Shown: positions 30,406-42,313 of the stretch, one piece after another
How the letters are laid out: each line of letters begins with the position of its first letter
How positions within the stretch are numbered: position 1 is the stretch's first letter
NCBI RefSeq assembly: GCF_945859685.1
Contig: NC_079147.1
Coordinates: forward strand, 232,806,765-232,870,764
Reading direction: 5' to 3'
DNA from: Eupeodes corollae
Lineage: Eukaryota; Arthropoda; Insecta; Diptera; Syrphidae
DNA: 64,000 bases
Position numbers and translations under genes: made by a program
The notes under the pieces: model-generated
What the model was told of the DNA's origin: nothing
The model's database searches: none
What the model saw: only the letters and a program-made list of their open reading frames with translations

Positions 30406-31454
30406 TGTGACCTTCTGCTTTTGTAAACACTTAAAAAGGGTTCGACAAATTTTTCATCACGTATTATTATAATGATGATGATTATTTTCGAAAGGCTCAT
30501 AACACAGGAATAATTGGCCTTTTGGGATTTATTCTCGTGAAAATAATTCCTTTTTGGTTATTTATGAAAAGCTCTCCTATTTTTCACCCCACATTTTTTC
30601 TTTACTCCAATTTCAAAAATATAAATTGAAAAATGACAATTCACCACATCCGATGTGTTTTTCGAATTAAATTACGTGTCTCCATAGGAAGAGGAATCGT
30701 TTAAGGTTCGTTTTTTAAAACTTCAAGCGACATTATTCTTCCTTCCGCTTTCGTTCCTTTTTCCTCGTTCGTGATGCTAATTATTTTGTGATGGGCTCAC
30801 CTGTAAGCAGCACTGCTTTGCTTGGCAGATTGTTAAATCCGATGGCGAAAAATAAGGTGACAAATCGATGGTAATCAACTTCCTGGTACTTGATGGAATT
30901 TTCGGCCTCAACTATGAGAATTTCTAAACGAAAATATTTCGAAAATAACGATTTGCTATGCTTTTCACACATTGCGTACGTTTGGCAAGGCCATAAATTA
31001 TATCCTATTCAGACTCTGAACTTATTGACATGACACTTGGGTATGGTTTGGCTAAACGCTTTTCTCTTATTGTGTGTAGGCTTTTTGTGTGGAGTATTTT
31101 TATACGATTTATCATTTTCGCGAAAAATTTCATATCATCACCAAGCACACCATTTTTTGTAGAGAGAAAAAAAATAAAACAATTTTGCAATCAAAATGAG
31201 CAATTTGAAATATGAACCTAAATCGTTTTTGAAACAGACAATATAACTTATTATACTTATTATTCTTTTTGAGTGGAATCATTTTGTTAACATTTTCATT
31301 TGAAATTTATTTTTTCTATTGTTACGATATTATGATTTATGAGTTCTGACTTTACTTGCATTAAATTAAAATAGATACTTTAATAAAACAAAAAGAGAAC
31401 CTCTACTTTGTTCATAGTGAAAATATGTTTTTCGGAAAGTAAGAAAATCCTAAA
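30406..31454. other. AT-rich non-coding stretch
   Basis: A short run of TGATGATGATTATT-type sequence lies near 30472-30485. No frame is longer than 63 codons and no domain is visible. Confidence 0.45.
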
Positions 31455-31568
31455 GTCTGCACGATGAATGGAACATCAGTATTGTTTGCCCGATCCTGAA
31501 AAAAGGAGACTCTCTAAACTGCACTAAGTCTACTTAACATCGCTTACAAATTTTTTCTACAATAATAT
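31455..31568 (+). mobile_element. RTE reverse-transcriptase fragment directly upstream of copy F
   Basis: About 114 bases match the RT fingers region of the RTE family: Glu-Trp-Asn-Ile-Ser-Ile-Val-Cys-Pro-Ile-Leu-Lys-Lys-Gly-Asp followed by Leu-Asn-Cys-Thr. The equivalent region in copy G is at about 38625-38690. The fragment ends at a TATGTGAAC block where copy F's 5' UTR starts, in the same orientation. It has no 5' or 3' ends of its own. Confidence 0.7.
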
Positions 31569-34140
31569 GTGAACTAGAGAGGGAGGGAGAGGTGTTTCCA
31601 CTAAGACACCTCCCCTTATTCAGACGACAGCGGAGGAATTCCCGAAATGGAATCAACAGTGGCGTCTACAGTTCCAGTAAGGTTGAACTACTAAGTGAAC
31701 ACCTTTAAGGCTTCTACGACTTATTCGGAGTTATACTCCATCCTTGGAGTTATACTTAGGATCTGACCTCCAGGTTGGGATTGTGCCGTCGGGGTGACTT
31801 CCTGGCCACGTAAAAACTTCATAGTTGCGAAGCACCAACAAGCCTCGGATACGGACGGATTTACTGTTGACAACCTACGCAAACGAATTAAGGACAATGA
31901 ACTTCCGATATGCACGTGGAATGTTAGGTTCCTTACCAGACCACGTGCGGCCGAAGAATTAGCGGAGGACTTAGACTGCTTTAAAGCAGACATCACCGCC
32001 ATACAGGAAATACGATGGGATGGGCCGGGCAAAAAGAGAATGAAAACCTGCGAAATTTACTATGGTGACTACTTTCACGAAAACCAACAGCGCTTATTTA
32101 GATGCCGCTTTGTCATTGGAGCCAGACTTAGGCAAGAAGTCTTGAGCTATAGGTCAATCAATGAGCGCCTCATCTCCATCAAAGCTAAATTCGGCAACAT
32201 TAGCCCAATATGCGCGCACGCCCCACAGAAGAGAAAGAAGACAACACCAAAGATATATTCTTCGAGCTCTTAGACCAAGCATATGAGCAGTGTCCTAGCT
32301 ACGATATTATGATTGTAATGGGCGATTTTAATGTCAAGCTGGGAAGGGAAGACATCTTTGGTGGAATAATCTGAAAAAACAGCCTGCACGACAACGGATT
32401 CAGGTTCATAGATTTTGCTGCGGGGCGAAACGTCATAGTATCCAGTACGCGTTTTCCACACCTCAACATCCACAAAGGAACTTGGAGTTCTCCAGATCAA
32501 TCTACCGTCAACCAGATTGACCATATTGCGATCGACGCAAGACACGCTTCCAGCATCATGGATGTCCGAACTTTCAAAGGAGCTAACATCGACTTGGTCA
32601 TGATCTCGTTGTAGCCAAGGTAGCACTTCGGCTTTAAGGACTCAAGGAAGAACAGGAAGATGCTGGGAGAAGGTACAACGTCGAAAGGCTACAATCGCAA
32701 AAGATCGCCAAATCCTTCTTCGAGCGAGTTACAAGAGAGTTCTCTCGAAAATCTCTGCCGCCAACACAATGAGTGGAAAATCAGTGGCACCATTGTCAGG
32801 ATACAATCAGAGAAGCTGCCTCGGACGTGCTGGGTTTCAAGCAGCCACCAACAAGGAACCCCTGGTTTGATGAAGAGTGTCGGCAGGCAAATGCGGTCAA
32901 AGAACAGACACGCAAAGCCGCCTTCTATGAGTAGAAGAGGAGAGAAGATCACCGACTTCCAAGAAGGAAAAATAGAGCATCAGGAGCGTGCAATCAAAGA
33001 TCTTGAGAGTTTAAAAAAGCAGGAATGGAGTTCGAAAGTCTTATGAACAGGTGAAACGAAATTCACAAGTACATATGTAAACCTAGAACCGAAAGCTGCA
33101 AAGTCGAAAGTCGAAACATCATAGTGGAAATGAAGTCAATGCTAAGGATATGAAAGGACCACTTCTGAAGACTGTACAACGGCGACAATGAACCGAGTTC
33201 CGCTGTCAGGCAGGATGATCCATGCAACATAGACGACGAAAGCCAACAATCCCGTCCTCCCGACTTAGACGAAGTAGATATTGTCATATCTAAGCTATCT
33301 AATAAAGCCGCTGGAGGGGATGGCTTGAATGCCGAGCTCTTCAAAGAAGCTGGAGATAAGTTGGTTAGGAGCATGCACCAACTTATCTGTAAGATACGGT
33401 CGGAAGAAAGCATGCCCGATGAATGGAACCTCAGTATTATTTGCCCAATGCTGAAAAAAGGAGACCCTCTAAACTGCACCAACAATAGAGATAGAACCCA
33501 TCGTCAACGACCGGATAGGTCCTTATCAGTGCGATTTTAGAACAAGAAAGTCCACAGTCGATTAAATATTCACATTACGACAGATCTTTTGAAAAAACCC
33601 AAGAACACCAAATCGACACCCACTATCTTTCCATCGATTTCAAGGCCGCATATGACAGAATCTGAGACCAAACGAAGAATAACTCTTGCTAGCCGCTGTT
33701 TCTTTGGGCTAAGAAAGCAATTGAGTAGCAAAGCCCTCTATGACTATGACTTTGACGAAAGCGGATGAAAGCACCTTGGTTCATTTCGAACGAAAAGTTC
33801 TTCGCGTGATCTACGGTCCCATATGCATGGAAGGGGAGTGGAACAAAAATTTAACGATGAGCTGTAGGGCTGCACAGTGAAACAGACTTAGCAAGAAAGG
33901 TAAAAGTCCAACGACTAAGTTGGCTGGGTCACGTGGAGCGCATGGAAACCAATGCTCCGGCCCGGAAAGTCTTTAAATTCACACTCACAGAAGACCACGG
34001 ATCATGTAAAGCACACAAGTGCCCTCACCCAACTTGGAGCGCGAAACAAGAGATATCTAGCTAGGGACCGAGCTTGTTGGAGAAGTTTGTTGGGTGAGGC
34101 CCTAGTTCACACAAGACTGTAGCGCCACCACAAGTAAGTA
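31569..34140 (+). mobile_element. RTE-clade non-LTR retrotransposon, copy F (subfamily 2, full length with deletions)
   Basis: The 5' UTR begins with GAGAGGTGTTTCCACTAAG-like sequence at about 31587. Endonuclease motifs TWNVR, TAIQEIRWDG (31794-32060) and, after a frameshift, Gly-Asp-Phe-Asn-Val-Lys-Leu-Gly-Arg-Glu-Asp (32320-32352) are clear. The linker with NPWFDEECRQA-type sequence lies at about 32865-32900. RT segments with Asp-Gly-Leu-Asn-Ala-Glu-Leu-Phe (33319-33345) and MPDEWNLSIICPMLKKGD (33411-33465) follow. The palm is cut: Ala-Tyr-Asp-Arg-Ile (33647-33662) is followed directly by C-terminal sequence, so the Tyr-Ala-Asp-Asp box is deleted. The 3' end is at GCGCCACCACAAGTAAGTAA (34121-34140). 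Confidence 0.87.
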
Positions 34141-36125
34141 AATAAGTAATTTTAAGAAAGCATTAAAAGTTCCTTCGGACATTGTAGAAAGTTACACATG
34201 AATAAAATTTCTGAATAATATTGCAAAAATATTCTGTGGAGTCAGGTATTTGTATTTTCCTCAATTGTTAAACCGGTCAAAGTACGGTTAAGACCTCGTA
34301 TTTCTTGTTTGTTGACTTCAAAGCATCGATTGACCTTGTAAACAGAAATGCCTTATTCTATAGTTTGAAATAGTTCATCATATTCACATTTATTTGAAAC
34401 ACTTACAGGAGTAAAGAGCTTCCTATTGAGTTAATTATTCTTTTATTCTGAGCCTCCAGAACGTAGGTAACTGATGATTAATCATTTGTCAAGCTACTGG
34501 AAGAAAAATACATTTACACAATGCAACTGAAAAAGGAGTTGAAATGTGTTGAATAAAAGACTGCCTTTTAGTCAACATCTTAAAAAAAGAAATAGGTTCT
34601 CAAAGTTTCCTTAATCTTTCGTGTATTAATATGTTTTGTGTAAAGTATACAATTTTTTTAAAACAGCTCTTTTTTATGACCATCACGTTTGAGGGAGTAA
34701 TGAGTATAAAAAGAAAAACTACCAACAAGCACTCTTAAGTTGGGCCGGCTGATAACATGATGACTCAAAAATTGCTAACAAACTATTTTCAACTGAGATA
34801 AGGAATTGGGACTGGTGGTATACTAGGTGGAAAAACATAGGAAACGCTTGTTTAGAAACCTTAGTCCTAGACATGAACAACCTTAATAATTTGCAAAACC
34901 AACTACAGCACATTAAGCAAGCTGAGGAAAACAACACCCGAAATGCATTCATAACTAAAGCCCAAGAGTCAGAAAGCAGGATATTGTATAGTCAACTAAA
35001 CTATCATCTTAACCAAAGAAACTACTTTCATGATTCGCTATTTAATGATGAAATATCTTTAATATTCAAACCAAGATGTGTGGCCTTATCTTCACAATTA
35101 AACCATTAACCCTTATGGTGACAAGTTTAAACAATTCTTCACACTTTTAAGACTCCTTTCATATATTAAGAATAAGACCAATATTTTTGACCGCAGAGGA
35201 TACTTAACTTTGGAAAACTGACATCAACAATAGAACGGAATTTTTTTTGTATTTTTTTGAAAAAAATCTACAAATTTTTAATCTTTAATTAATTTTAGAA
35301 TACGTTTAAAATTTCAAACCAGGGTGATGGCTTAGCCACAACTTTTAAGTTCATCCTTTGTAACTATGTTTTCTGTTGCTGTACATTTAAAAATATAAAT
35401 TAACATTATTTCTACTTCTATAAGATTCCAAAATAGAACCGTTGTAACAAATTAATAGCACCTATGTTAGAATAAAATTATTTTCGACCCACATGATTCC
35501 AATTCATAAACAATCATCTTTTTCCAAGAAAATTTTAGGTTAGTCATTTTTGGATTTTCACAAAATATTTTGTTTCGGGTGATATCCTTCAAAATCCTTG
35601 AACTTTATATTTTAAATTAATAAGAAAAATAAATAAAATGTTTTGAAGCTGTGTATCAAATTACATGGTTCAATGTAATTTTCTTTTTCTTTTCACTTTC
35701 TTACAATGCCCAAAACCCACCCGAGCCAAACCCACTTACAAAAATTGCCACAAAGAAAAGATATCTTATGTTCTCAGGCGGCGCGGCATTGGCGTTAAGG
35801 CATTGTACTTTCAAGATAGACAGATGAAGCACGTGACGCAATTTCGCGAAGGTTCTTGTTGGTTATAGGTTTATTATATTTGTGTTCTTATGATGATCTA
35901 TGGAATTTATGATTTTTGTGACGTTGTTGACTTATACAATTTAGGGAGAGAATGACATTGAATAAAATATAAAATGTGATGAAATATTTAAGGTAGATAA
36001 ATTAAAAATTCACAAAGAAAAGTATTAGGATATTTATGTTGATCATAATCCTGTTCTATTTCATTTTCACAAATAAACATTTACGTGGGAAAGAAAAGTA
36101 CCGCGAACATTTTAATAAATAAACA
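34141..36125. other. AT-rich stretch with one orphan open frame
   Basis: Apart from the frame at 34754-35109 (listed separately) there is no supported gene. A 67-codon frame at 35665-35868 shows no domain. The rest is low-complexity AT-rich DNA. Confidence 0.45.
34754..35109 (+). CDS. Orphan open frame, 118 codons, possible decayed coding sequence
   Basis: A frame is open from 34754, just after a TAA, to the TAA at 35107-35109, with the first ATG at 34873. Upstream of that ATG the frame encodes an aromatic-rich Trp-Asp-Trp-Trp-Tyr-Thr-Arg-Trp-Lys segment. Downstream it encodes a Gln/Asn/Leu-rich helix of about 40 residues with coiled-coil character, then a Tyr-His-Leu-Asn-Gln-Arg-Asn region. 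The coding look continues across the ATG, so the true start would lie upstream and this could be an exon or an old element ORF. I do not recognise the family. Chance cannot be excluded in AT-rich DNA of this length. Confidence 0.3.
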
Positions 36126-36130
36126 TGCTA

Positions 36131-36380
36131 TAGAGAACTGGGGGTCAAGAGACTTAAGACTCTAAACCGTTCTTGGGTGCGAGTATTGTCAGGAATGGAG
36201 TGGACCTAAAGTTTATTCGTCGAACTAAAAGGGTTAACTTGAAGAAGCACTTTTTATGACAAGAATAACTCATGGAGGATTTGTCACATCGTAGCCAGAG
36301 GCTACAACTGTAGGTAGAAGTTGAACTCAATACCTCTAGAATGACAGTCCTCGGCACTTACCATCACACCACGGGTACTA
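36131..36380 (-). mobile_element. tRNA-derived SINE, copy 2
   Basis: This is a second, diverged copy of the element at 16098-16393, in the same orientation. The minus strand begins at 36380 with TAGTACCCGTGGTGTGATGG and contains A-box-like TGGTAAGTGCC (about 36353-36363) and B-box-like GAGTTCAACT (about 36325-36334). It then follows the shared body with TTCTTGTCATAAAAAGTGCT (about 36254-36273). The 3' end is shorter or more diverged than in copy 1. Confidence 0.68.
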
Positions 36381-36780
36381 TTTGTTTTTAATATCTATCT
36401 CATTTACAACATAGAACAACAAATATCTTTACAAATTTAATAAAATGCAAATAGTGAAAACATTGTGTTTTTACACCACGTTTTGTGTATAGAGGTTTAT
36501 ACAGCTTGAAAGTAGAAATCCTGTTTGGTACATTAATTTGCATCCACATCAACAATTCAATTTTGTAAAATTATAAGCCCGGAGAGGATAATACTCTGTG
36601 ATTATTCTCATTAGCTGTTTTTAATGGATTAAAATAATAAAGAATAATAGAGACCGATTTTTGTATTTTCAAGGGAAATTTAATTGGGGAATTATTTTCA
36701 AAACCTTGAGTTATTTAATCGTTTAAGGTAGTTTAATGAAAATATAAGTTTAGGAATGATAAAAGATGTAAGCAAAACTG
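36381..36780. other. AT-rich non-coding interval
   Basis: About 400 bases between the SINE and the tandem repeat, with no frame, repeat or motif that I can assign. Confidence 0.4.
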
Positions 36781-37170
36781 TCAATTCGATTTTTTTTTAA
36801 ATTTGATTGAATGTTAAAAGCAAAATTTCTTTTAAGATAAAATTAGTTTGAAACCAATATTTCAAATTTTTGAAAAGATATTCGAGTCGAAAATCAATTT
36901 TTACCAACTTTTATTATTTTTTTTTAGTTTTTTATTTTTTGTAAAAAAAAACTTTCAATTCGATTTTTCTCAACATTTTTCAGAATGTTGAAAACAATAT
37001 TTCTTATAAGACAAACAAATTTTAAAGCCTAAATTTCAAGTTTTTAAAAAGATATTTGAATCGATATTCAATTTTTACGAACTTTGAGTAATGTTTTTTT
37101 TAGATTTTTATTTTTTATAAAAAAAACTGTCAATTTGATTTTTCTTAAAATTTTTCTTAAATTTTGGAGG
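36781..37170 (+). repeat. Tandem repeat, 174/175-bp unit, about 2.2 copies
   Basis: Unit 1 is 36781-36954 (174 bp), unit 2 is 36955-37129 (175 bp), and a partial third unit runs to about 37170. Each unit starts with TCAATTCGATTTTT or TCAATTTGATTTTT. Each has an AATATTTC-TTAAGA/ATAAGA block and a GAAAAGATATTCGAGTCGA or AAAAGATATTTGAATCGA block. Each ends in a T-rich stretch followed by A-rich sequence. The array passes directly into the interspersed repeat at 37171-37430, suggesting it is internal to that element. Confidence 0.75.
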
Positions 37171-37430
37171 TGACACATTTTCTTTCAAAAAATATACTTC
37201 TGTGATATCACGCTACAATACATATATTATATAAAATTTAATTCAAGTCTCTAGAGTTTTTGGTTCTTTGAGCTATGGAGGACGAAAAATCGTCGCGAAC
37301 ACACGCACGCACAGACATCTAAAAATCTTTTATTTCCACTCTAGGGACCTTGAAACTTCGAGAAATTTCAAAATTTTTAATTTGACAAATCGGACCCATT
37401 ACAATAACTTCCTATGAGAAGTTAAAAATT
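37171..37430 (+). mobile_element. Unclassified interspersed repeat, copy 1
   Basis: This shares a long diagnostic core, in inverse orientation, with 46118-46460: AGAGTTTTTGGTTC, GACGAAAAA, CACGCACAGACATCT, a CTAGGGACC block, GACAAATCGGACCCATTAC, AATAACTTCCTATG. It has no coding capacity. The outer end carries a short palindrome-like CTTCCTATGAGAAG. With the adjacent 174-bp tandem repeat it resembles non-autonomous elements that carry internal tandem repeats, such as Helitron-derived or foldback types, but the class cannot be set from sequence alone. Confidence 0.6.
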
Positions 37431-37493
37431 GTACCCTTTCTAAAGTTTTTGATGGCTTTAGTTGAAATCCAACTTCAAATCAATCTATCACGT

Positions 37494-40270
37494 CAGGCGC
37501 TACAGTTCTGTTTGAACTAGGGCCTCACCCAACAAACATCTCCACCTAGATCGTTCTCTAGCTAGATGTCTCCAGTTTCGCACGCCAAGTTGGGTTAGGT
37601 GACTTTCCACTTGTGCGCTCTTCCTGATCTACGGTCTACTCTACTGCGCTGTCCTGTGGGTGTGTATTCGAAGACTTTCCGGGCCAGATCATTGGTTTCC
37701 ATGCGCTCTATGTTATCCAGCCATCTTAGTCGTTGGACTTTTACCCTTCTAGCTTGTCGTTCCATCTTCTTCTCCACTCCCATTTTATGCATATGGGACC
37801 GTAGATCATATGAAGAACTTTTCTTTTATACTATATGCTTCTGCATCGTCTAGAAGGACGGTGTTGATGAAGGTCTTACAAAGCGACACTTTGGTCCCTC
37901 GAGAGAAGGCTTTGCTACTTAATTGCTTTCTTAGCTTAAAGAAACAGCGGTTAGCATGTTGTTGTTTTCTGCGTTCATAGCGGAGCCTAGGTAGACGAAG
38001 CCCTTAACTACCTGAAAGTAACTTCTGTCGATGGTGACGTTTTGAACGAGACGTCGGTGTTGTAGGTCCTTTCATGATGACAACATGTACTTTGTTTTGC
38101 CCTCATTAAACGTTAGACCTATTTTTGCCGCCTCTGCCTCAATACTCACAAAAGCCATATTGACATAACGCTGAGTTCTTCCGGCTATGTCAATGTCATC
38201 AGCATATGCTAGTAATTGGACAGACTTTTAAAAGATAGTGCCTCTAGTATTGACGTGTGAGCTCTGCACTATTCTTTTAAGCATGATGTTAAAAAAATCA
38301 TATGACAGCGCATCACCTGGTCTAAAACCTTTTTTGACATCGAAAGGTTGTTTTAAGTTGTTTACAGCTTTATGGAAAAGCGTGAATTCTCCATGACCAT
38401 CCTGCACAAACAGACAAGTTTGGCAAGGAGTCCAAAAAATAGACATGGCTCTAAACAGCTCTTCCCGGTAGATGCTGTCATATGCGGTCTTGAAATTGAT
38501 GAAAACATGGTGGGTGTCAATTTGGTGTTCTTGGGTTTTTTCCAGGATCTGCGTAATGTGAATATTTGATCGACTGTGGACTTTCCTAGTCTGAAGAGAA
38601 GAGTTTGAAAGCGATGTTAAATATTGTTGGTGCAGTTAAGAGGGTCTCCTTTTTTCAGGATCGGGCAAACAATACTGAGATTTCATTCATCGGGCATCCT
38701 TTCTTCCAACCTTATCTTACAGATAAGTGGGTACATGCTTCTAACCAAATAGTCTTCAGCTGGTTTGAAGAGCTCGGCATTCAAGCCTTCTGCACCAGCG
38801 CCCTTGTTGGATTTTAGCTTAGACATGCCAATCTTTACTTCGTCTAAGTCAGCAAGACGGGATTGTAGGCTTTCAATGTCTTTGTTGAACGGGTCATACT
38901 ACATGACAGCGAAATTCGGTCGGCACCGTTACACAGTCTCGGGAAGTCGTTCTTCCATATCATCAGCATTAACTGCCTTTCCACTATGATGTTTGCACAT
39001 TCGTCTTTGCAGCCTTCGGTTCAAAGTATATGTACTTGTGAATTTCATTTCACCTGTTAATAAGACTTTCAAACTTCATTACTGCTTTAAAACCTTTCAA
39101 CATCTTCAACCGCCCTCTTCTCATGCTCTCTCTCTTTCCTTTTTAGTAGTTGGTGTTCCTCTAGCCTCTTCTGCTTATAGAGCTCATGAGCAGCTATCGT
39201 CCTTCTATTCAGCACCACTTTGTGTGCCTGTTGATTGGCTACAATTGCCTGCCGATATTTCTCATAAAACCAAGGGTTCTTTGTTGGTGGTTGCTTGAAA
39301 CCCAGCATCTGATTGCATCTTAGCAATGTTGCCACTTGCTTTCGATGTTACTTGTGACTCAGTCGGAGAAGAACTTGGCGATCGCTTGCTATTGTAGCCG
39401 TTCGACGTTGTATCTTTTTCTGTCTTCGGTCTGGAAACCCGAAGTGCTACCTTGACGACAACCAGGTAGTTGTAAGAGTCGATCTCAGCTCCTCGGAAAG
39501 TTCGGGCATCCGTGATGCTGAAAGCGTGTCTATCGTCGATCGCAATATGGGCAATGTTGTTGACGGTAGATTGATCTGGAGAACTCCAAGTTCCTTTTTG
39601 GATGTTGAGTTGTGGAAAACGAGTACTGGCTACCCGCAGCAAAATCCTTTAGCCTGAATCCGCTATTTGAAGTGTTGTCATGCAGGCTTTCCCGATTATT
39701 CCACCAAAGATGTCTTCCCTTCCTAAAGCTTGGCATTAAAATCGCCCAGAACAATTTTAATAATGTAGCTGGAACACTACTCATATGTTTTGTCTAAAAA
39801 GAACATATCCTTGGTGTTTTCATCCTTCTCTCCTGTGGGGCGTGTGCGCATATTAGGCTAATGAAGAATGCTGAATTTAGCCTTAATGCCCATCGTATTT
39901 CCTGGATGGCGGTGATGTCTGCTTTAAAGGAGTCTAGGCCCTCCGCTAATTCTTTGACTGCACGTGGTCTGTTAAGGGATCTAAAATTCCATATGCATAT
40001 ACAAAGTTCGTTGTCCTTAATTCGTTTCCGTGGGTTGTTAACAGTAAATCCGTCCGTATCCGAGGCTTGTTGGTGCTTCGCAACTGGGTTTTCTTTATGA
40101 GGACAGGAAGTCAACCTGACGCACGACACTCAAACTGAAGGACCAGGTCCTTGATTTAACTCCAGGGGTGGGAGCCTGCATGACCACTTCTTACAGGTCT
40201 TGGCATCGAATATATCGTAGTAGCCCTATAAGGTGTTGACAAATTAGTTAAACCCTACTGGAACTATAGA
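37494..40270 (-). mobile_element. RTE-clade non-LTR retrotransposon, copy G (subfamily 2, near full length)
   Basis: The minus strand has the 5' UTR (40140-40270), then endonuclease with Ala-Lys-His-Gln-Gln-Ala-Ser-Asp-Thr-Asp-Gly, Ile-Trp-Asn-Phe-Arg-Ser-Leu and TAIQEIRW (39794-40129), with breaks. A second endonuclease part with Ile-Ala-Ile-Asp-Asp-Arg-His-Ala lies at 39262-39642, and the linker Met-Leu-Gly-Phe-Lys-Gln-Pro-Pro-Thr-Lys-Asn-Pro-Trp-Phe at 39087-39335. RT pieces run from 38440 to 38900. Tyr-Ala-Asp-Asp is intact at 38189-38211. The C-terminus with VQRLRWLDNIERME is at 37595-37792. The 3' end near 37494 (GGCGCTACAG) has lost the (AAGT)n tail. Multiple frameshifts make it inactive. 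Confidence 0.87.
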
Positions 40271-42129
40271 TAATTACCCCTCTAACGTCTGGATGAACCA
40301 CCATCACCATGGGGATCTAAGTGTAGGAGTTGATAGTGACAAGGTGGGTTTTGAAAAAAACCAGTGGACGCTTGTGCATTCTTAAATGCAAATTTCTAAC
40401 ATTTGAACATTTGGAAAATCACACGCTTTTTAAATTAAGTTGTGTAAAAAGGTATTATGGAAAAAAGGAATTCCGTTTTTAAGTAATCGTATGGTATTCC
40501 GCCTTCACCTGGAGCCTTTTCATTTTTTTAACTAACGATGACAACATTTATTTTTTCCATTATTGTACGTCTAATGTCTCACAACACAGAAGTAGTTCAG
40601 CTTAAGAAAAATTTAGAATAGAATCTCTTGTTAACATAAGCTTAAAGTGTGTAGTGAGGTTTTCAGAAGTTATGTTTATACCAATTCTTAAGTTTGTTCA
40701 ATTGGTTTCTCCCGTAATCTTTTAAAAATCCTTAGAGTTTTGAGATCGGTTTAGGAATAAAGCTTGTTGGTTATGGAATTGAATTTCTTTTGTAGTCAAA
40801 GGGTTTTGAAGAATATGCTTTACCATATAGCTGGGCTCGAAGAAGCTTAAAAGATGGATACGTTCTTAAAATTTTAGCTGGTGTTGTAATGCGAACATTT
40901 TCTGTTATGTTATTTCATATCTTTCTGTTCGTTTTTAAAGAAAATTGTGAGATAAATAAAACATTAAAGTATCTCCATGTTGAAAGATACTCAAAGTTCA
41001 TTTAAAGAGATGTTCTTTTCGTGCTTGAAATGACATTTATTTATGACAAACAAATTAAAAGTCATTCATTTCCAATATCTCCAGGCCAATTCAAAATTTT
41101 TAACAACTTGCTTCAAATTGTTTTTATTGAAAAACTTCAGTAGAAATTTAATCTTACCAATTTACTTACAAACTCAGAAAAATGTTTTTAAATAAAATAG
41201 TACTTTAAATCACCAAAAGACATTAACATAACACTTTAGTTTTGTGAGCCGTCACATTAGACGATTTATAACACCCAACAAAATTTAGGAACTAATTTTC
41301 AAAACTTTGTCTCTTATCCTTAATAGTTTCACCTTCTCATCAGCACAAAAAAGTAACCGTTAATATATACAGAAACAAAAATCAATATCCACAACAACAA
41401 GTTAATCTTGACCTTGAAGTTGAAGTGTTTTTCTTTTTTTGTTAAGAATAAAAAGGCACAAAAAATCGTTTGGCTTCCATTTAACTCAAACCCAGTGAAC
41501 TTCAGCTTACCCTCTGCGTTGTTAGTCCCTATGACAAGATATATTTCGCAGAGATCTTATTCATTTTTGTCAGCATTTCACCCAGCAGCAACTTGTATAG
41601 GTGCAGGGTTGGGTACGGAAGGTACTTTATAAAGCAAGAAGAGTAGCAGAAAACTCACAGAAAGATTTTGGGATTCTTCTTTCCAGCTATTTTAACAATT
41701 TGCCTTGAGGTTGTACATGACTTTCCAACAAAATGTCATCGTCTGCTTTTTGTGATGGTGCAGCAGATACTTGTACAATAGAAGCACACGACCACGACGA
41801 AGCGGAAATATACAAACCTTCCTACAAGCTTAAACACTCTTCAAGACCGAACGAAAAAAACCATACGAAATGACACATACAACAGCATTATACGAATAGG
41901 TACTCTGCAACGATTCACTGCAAAAGGACTTCAGAACAATGCCCCAAGCTACCAGCCCCAACATCCCTTCATTCCTCCACCAAAGCAAAACTAAAGCTCC
42001 CTATTGTTTAACAATCAAACACAACATCGCCACTGCGGAAAATCTTGTCAATTCATTATTTTATATTTTCCTGTTATTTTCGCACCATTGCGCTCAGAAT
42101 AGTTTATATCCTCCGTTCGAATAATTAAA
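40271..42129. other. Non-coding stretch, possibly intronic to the downstream dehydrogenase gene
   Basis: No exon, transposase or RT motif is visible. Frames at 41408-41632 and 41939-42124 have no domain. If the dehydrogenase gene at 42886 has upstream exons they are not recognisable here, so this may be intron or intergenic DNA. Confidence 0.4.
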
Positions 42130-42313
42130 TGTAGACTCAGCCCAGGTACATAGACCTAAGGATTTATTCTTAATAACTTTCACTTGCCTAGTTATGTGCT
42201 CGAGCAAGGATTTTTCGTTTCAATCCTCTCTGTCGTAGCGCTCCTCCTTACGATTAAGAAGCAATGAACGCGCCTACAGAACTGAATCAAGAGAATAAGG
42301 AGAATTAAGAAAC
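42130..42313 (+). mobile_element. LTR-retrotransposon remnant: candidate LTR
   Basis: A segment starting TGTAGACTCAG at 42130 ends just before a near-perfect tRNA-Lys-type primer binding site at 42314. It contains a TTTCACTTGCC block and a TAAGGA-rich 3' part typical of short fly LTRs. No second LTR, gag or pol was found in the window, so this is a 5' fragment. The left boundary is a guess based on the TG start. Confidence 0.5.

Noticed and set aside
36781..37170. A CRISPR array
   Set aside because: The units are contiguous 174/175-bp tandem copies without spacers, in a eukaryotic AT-rich context.
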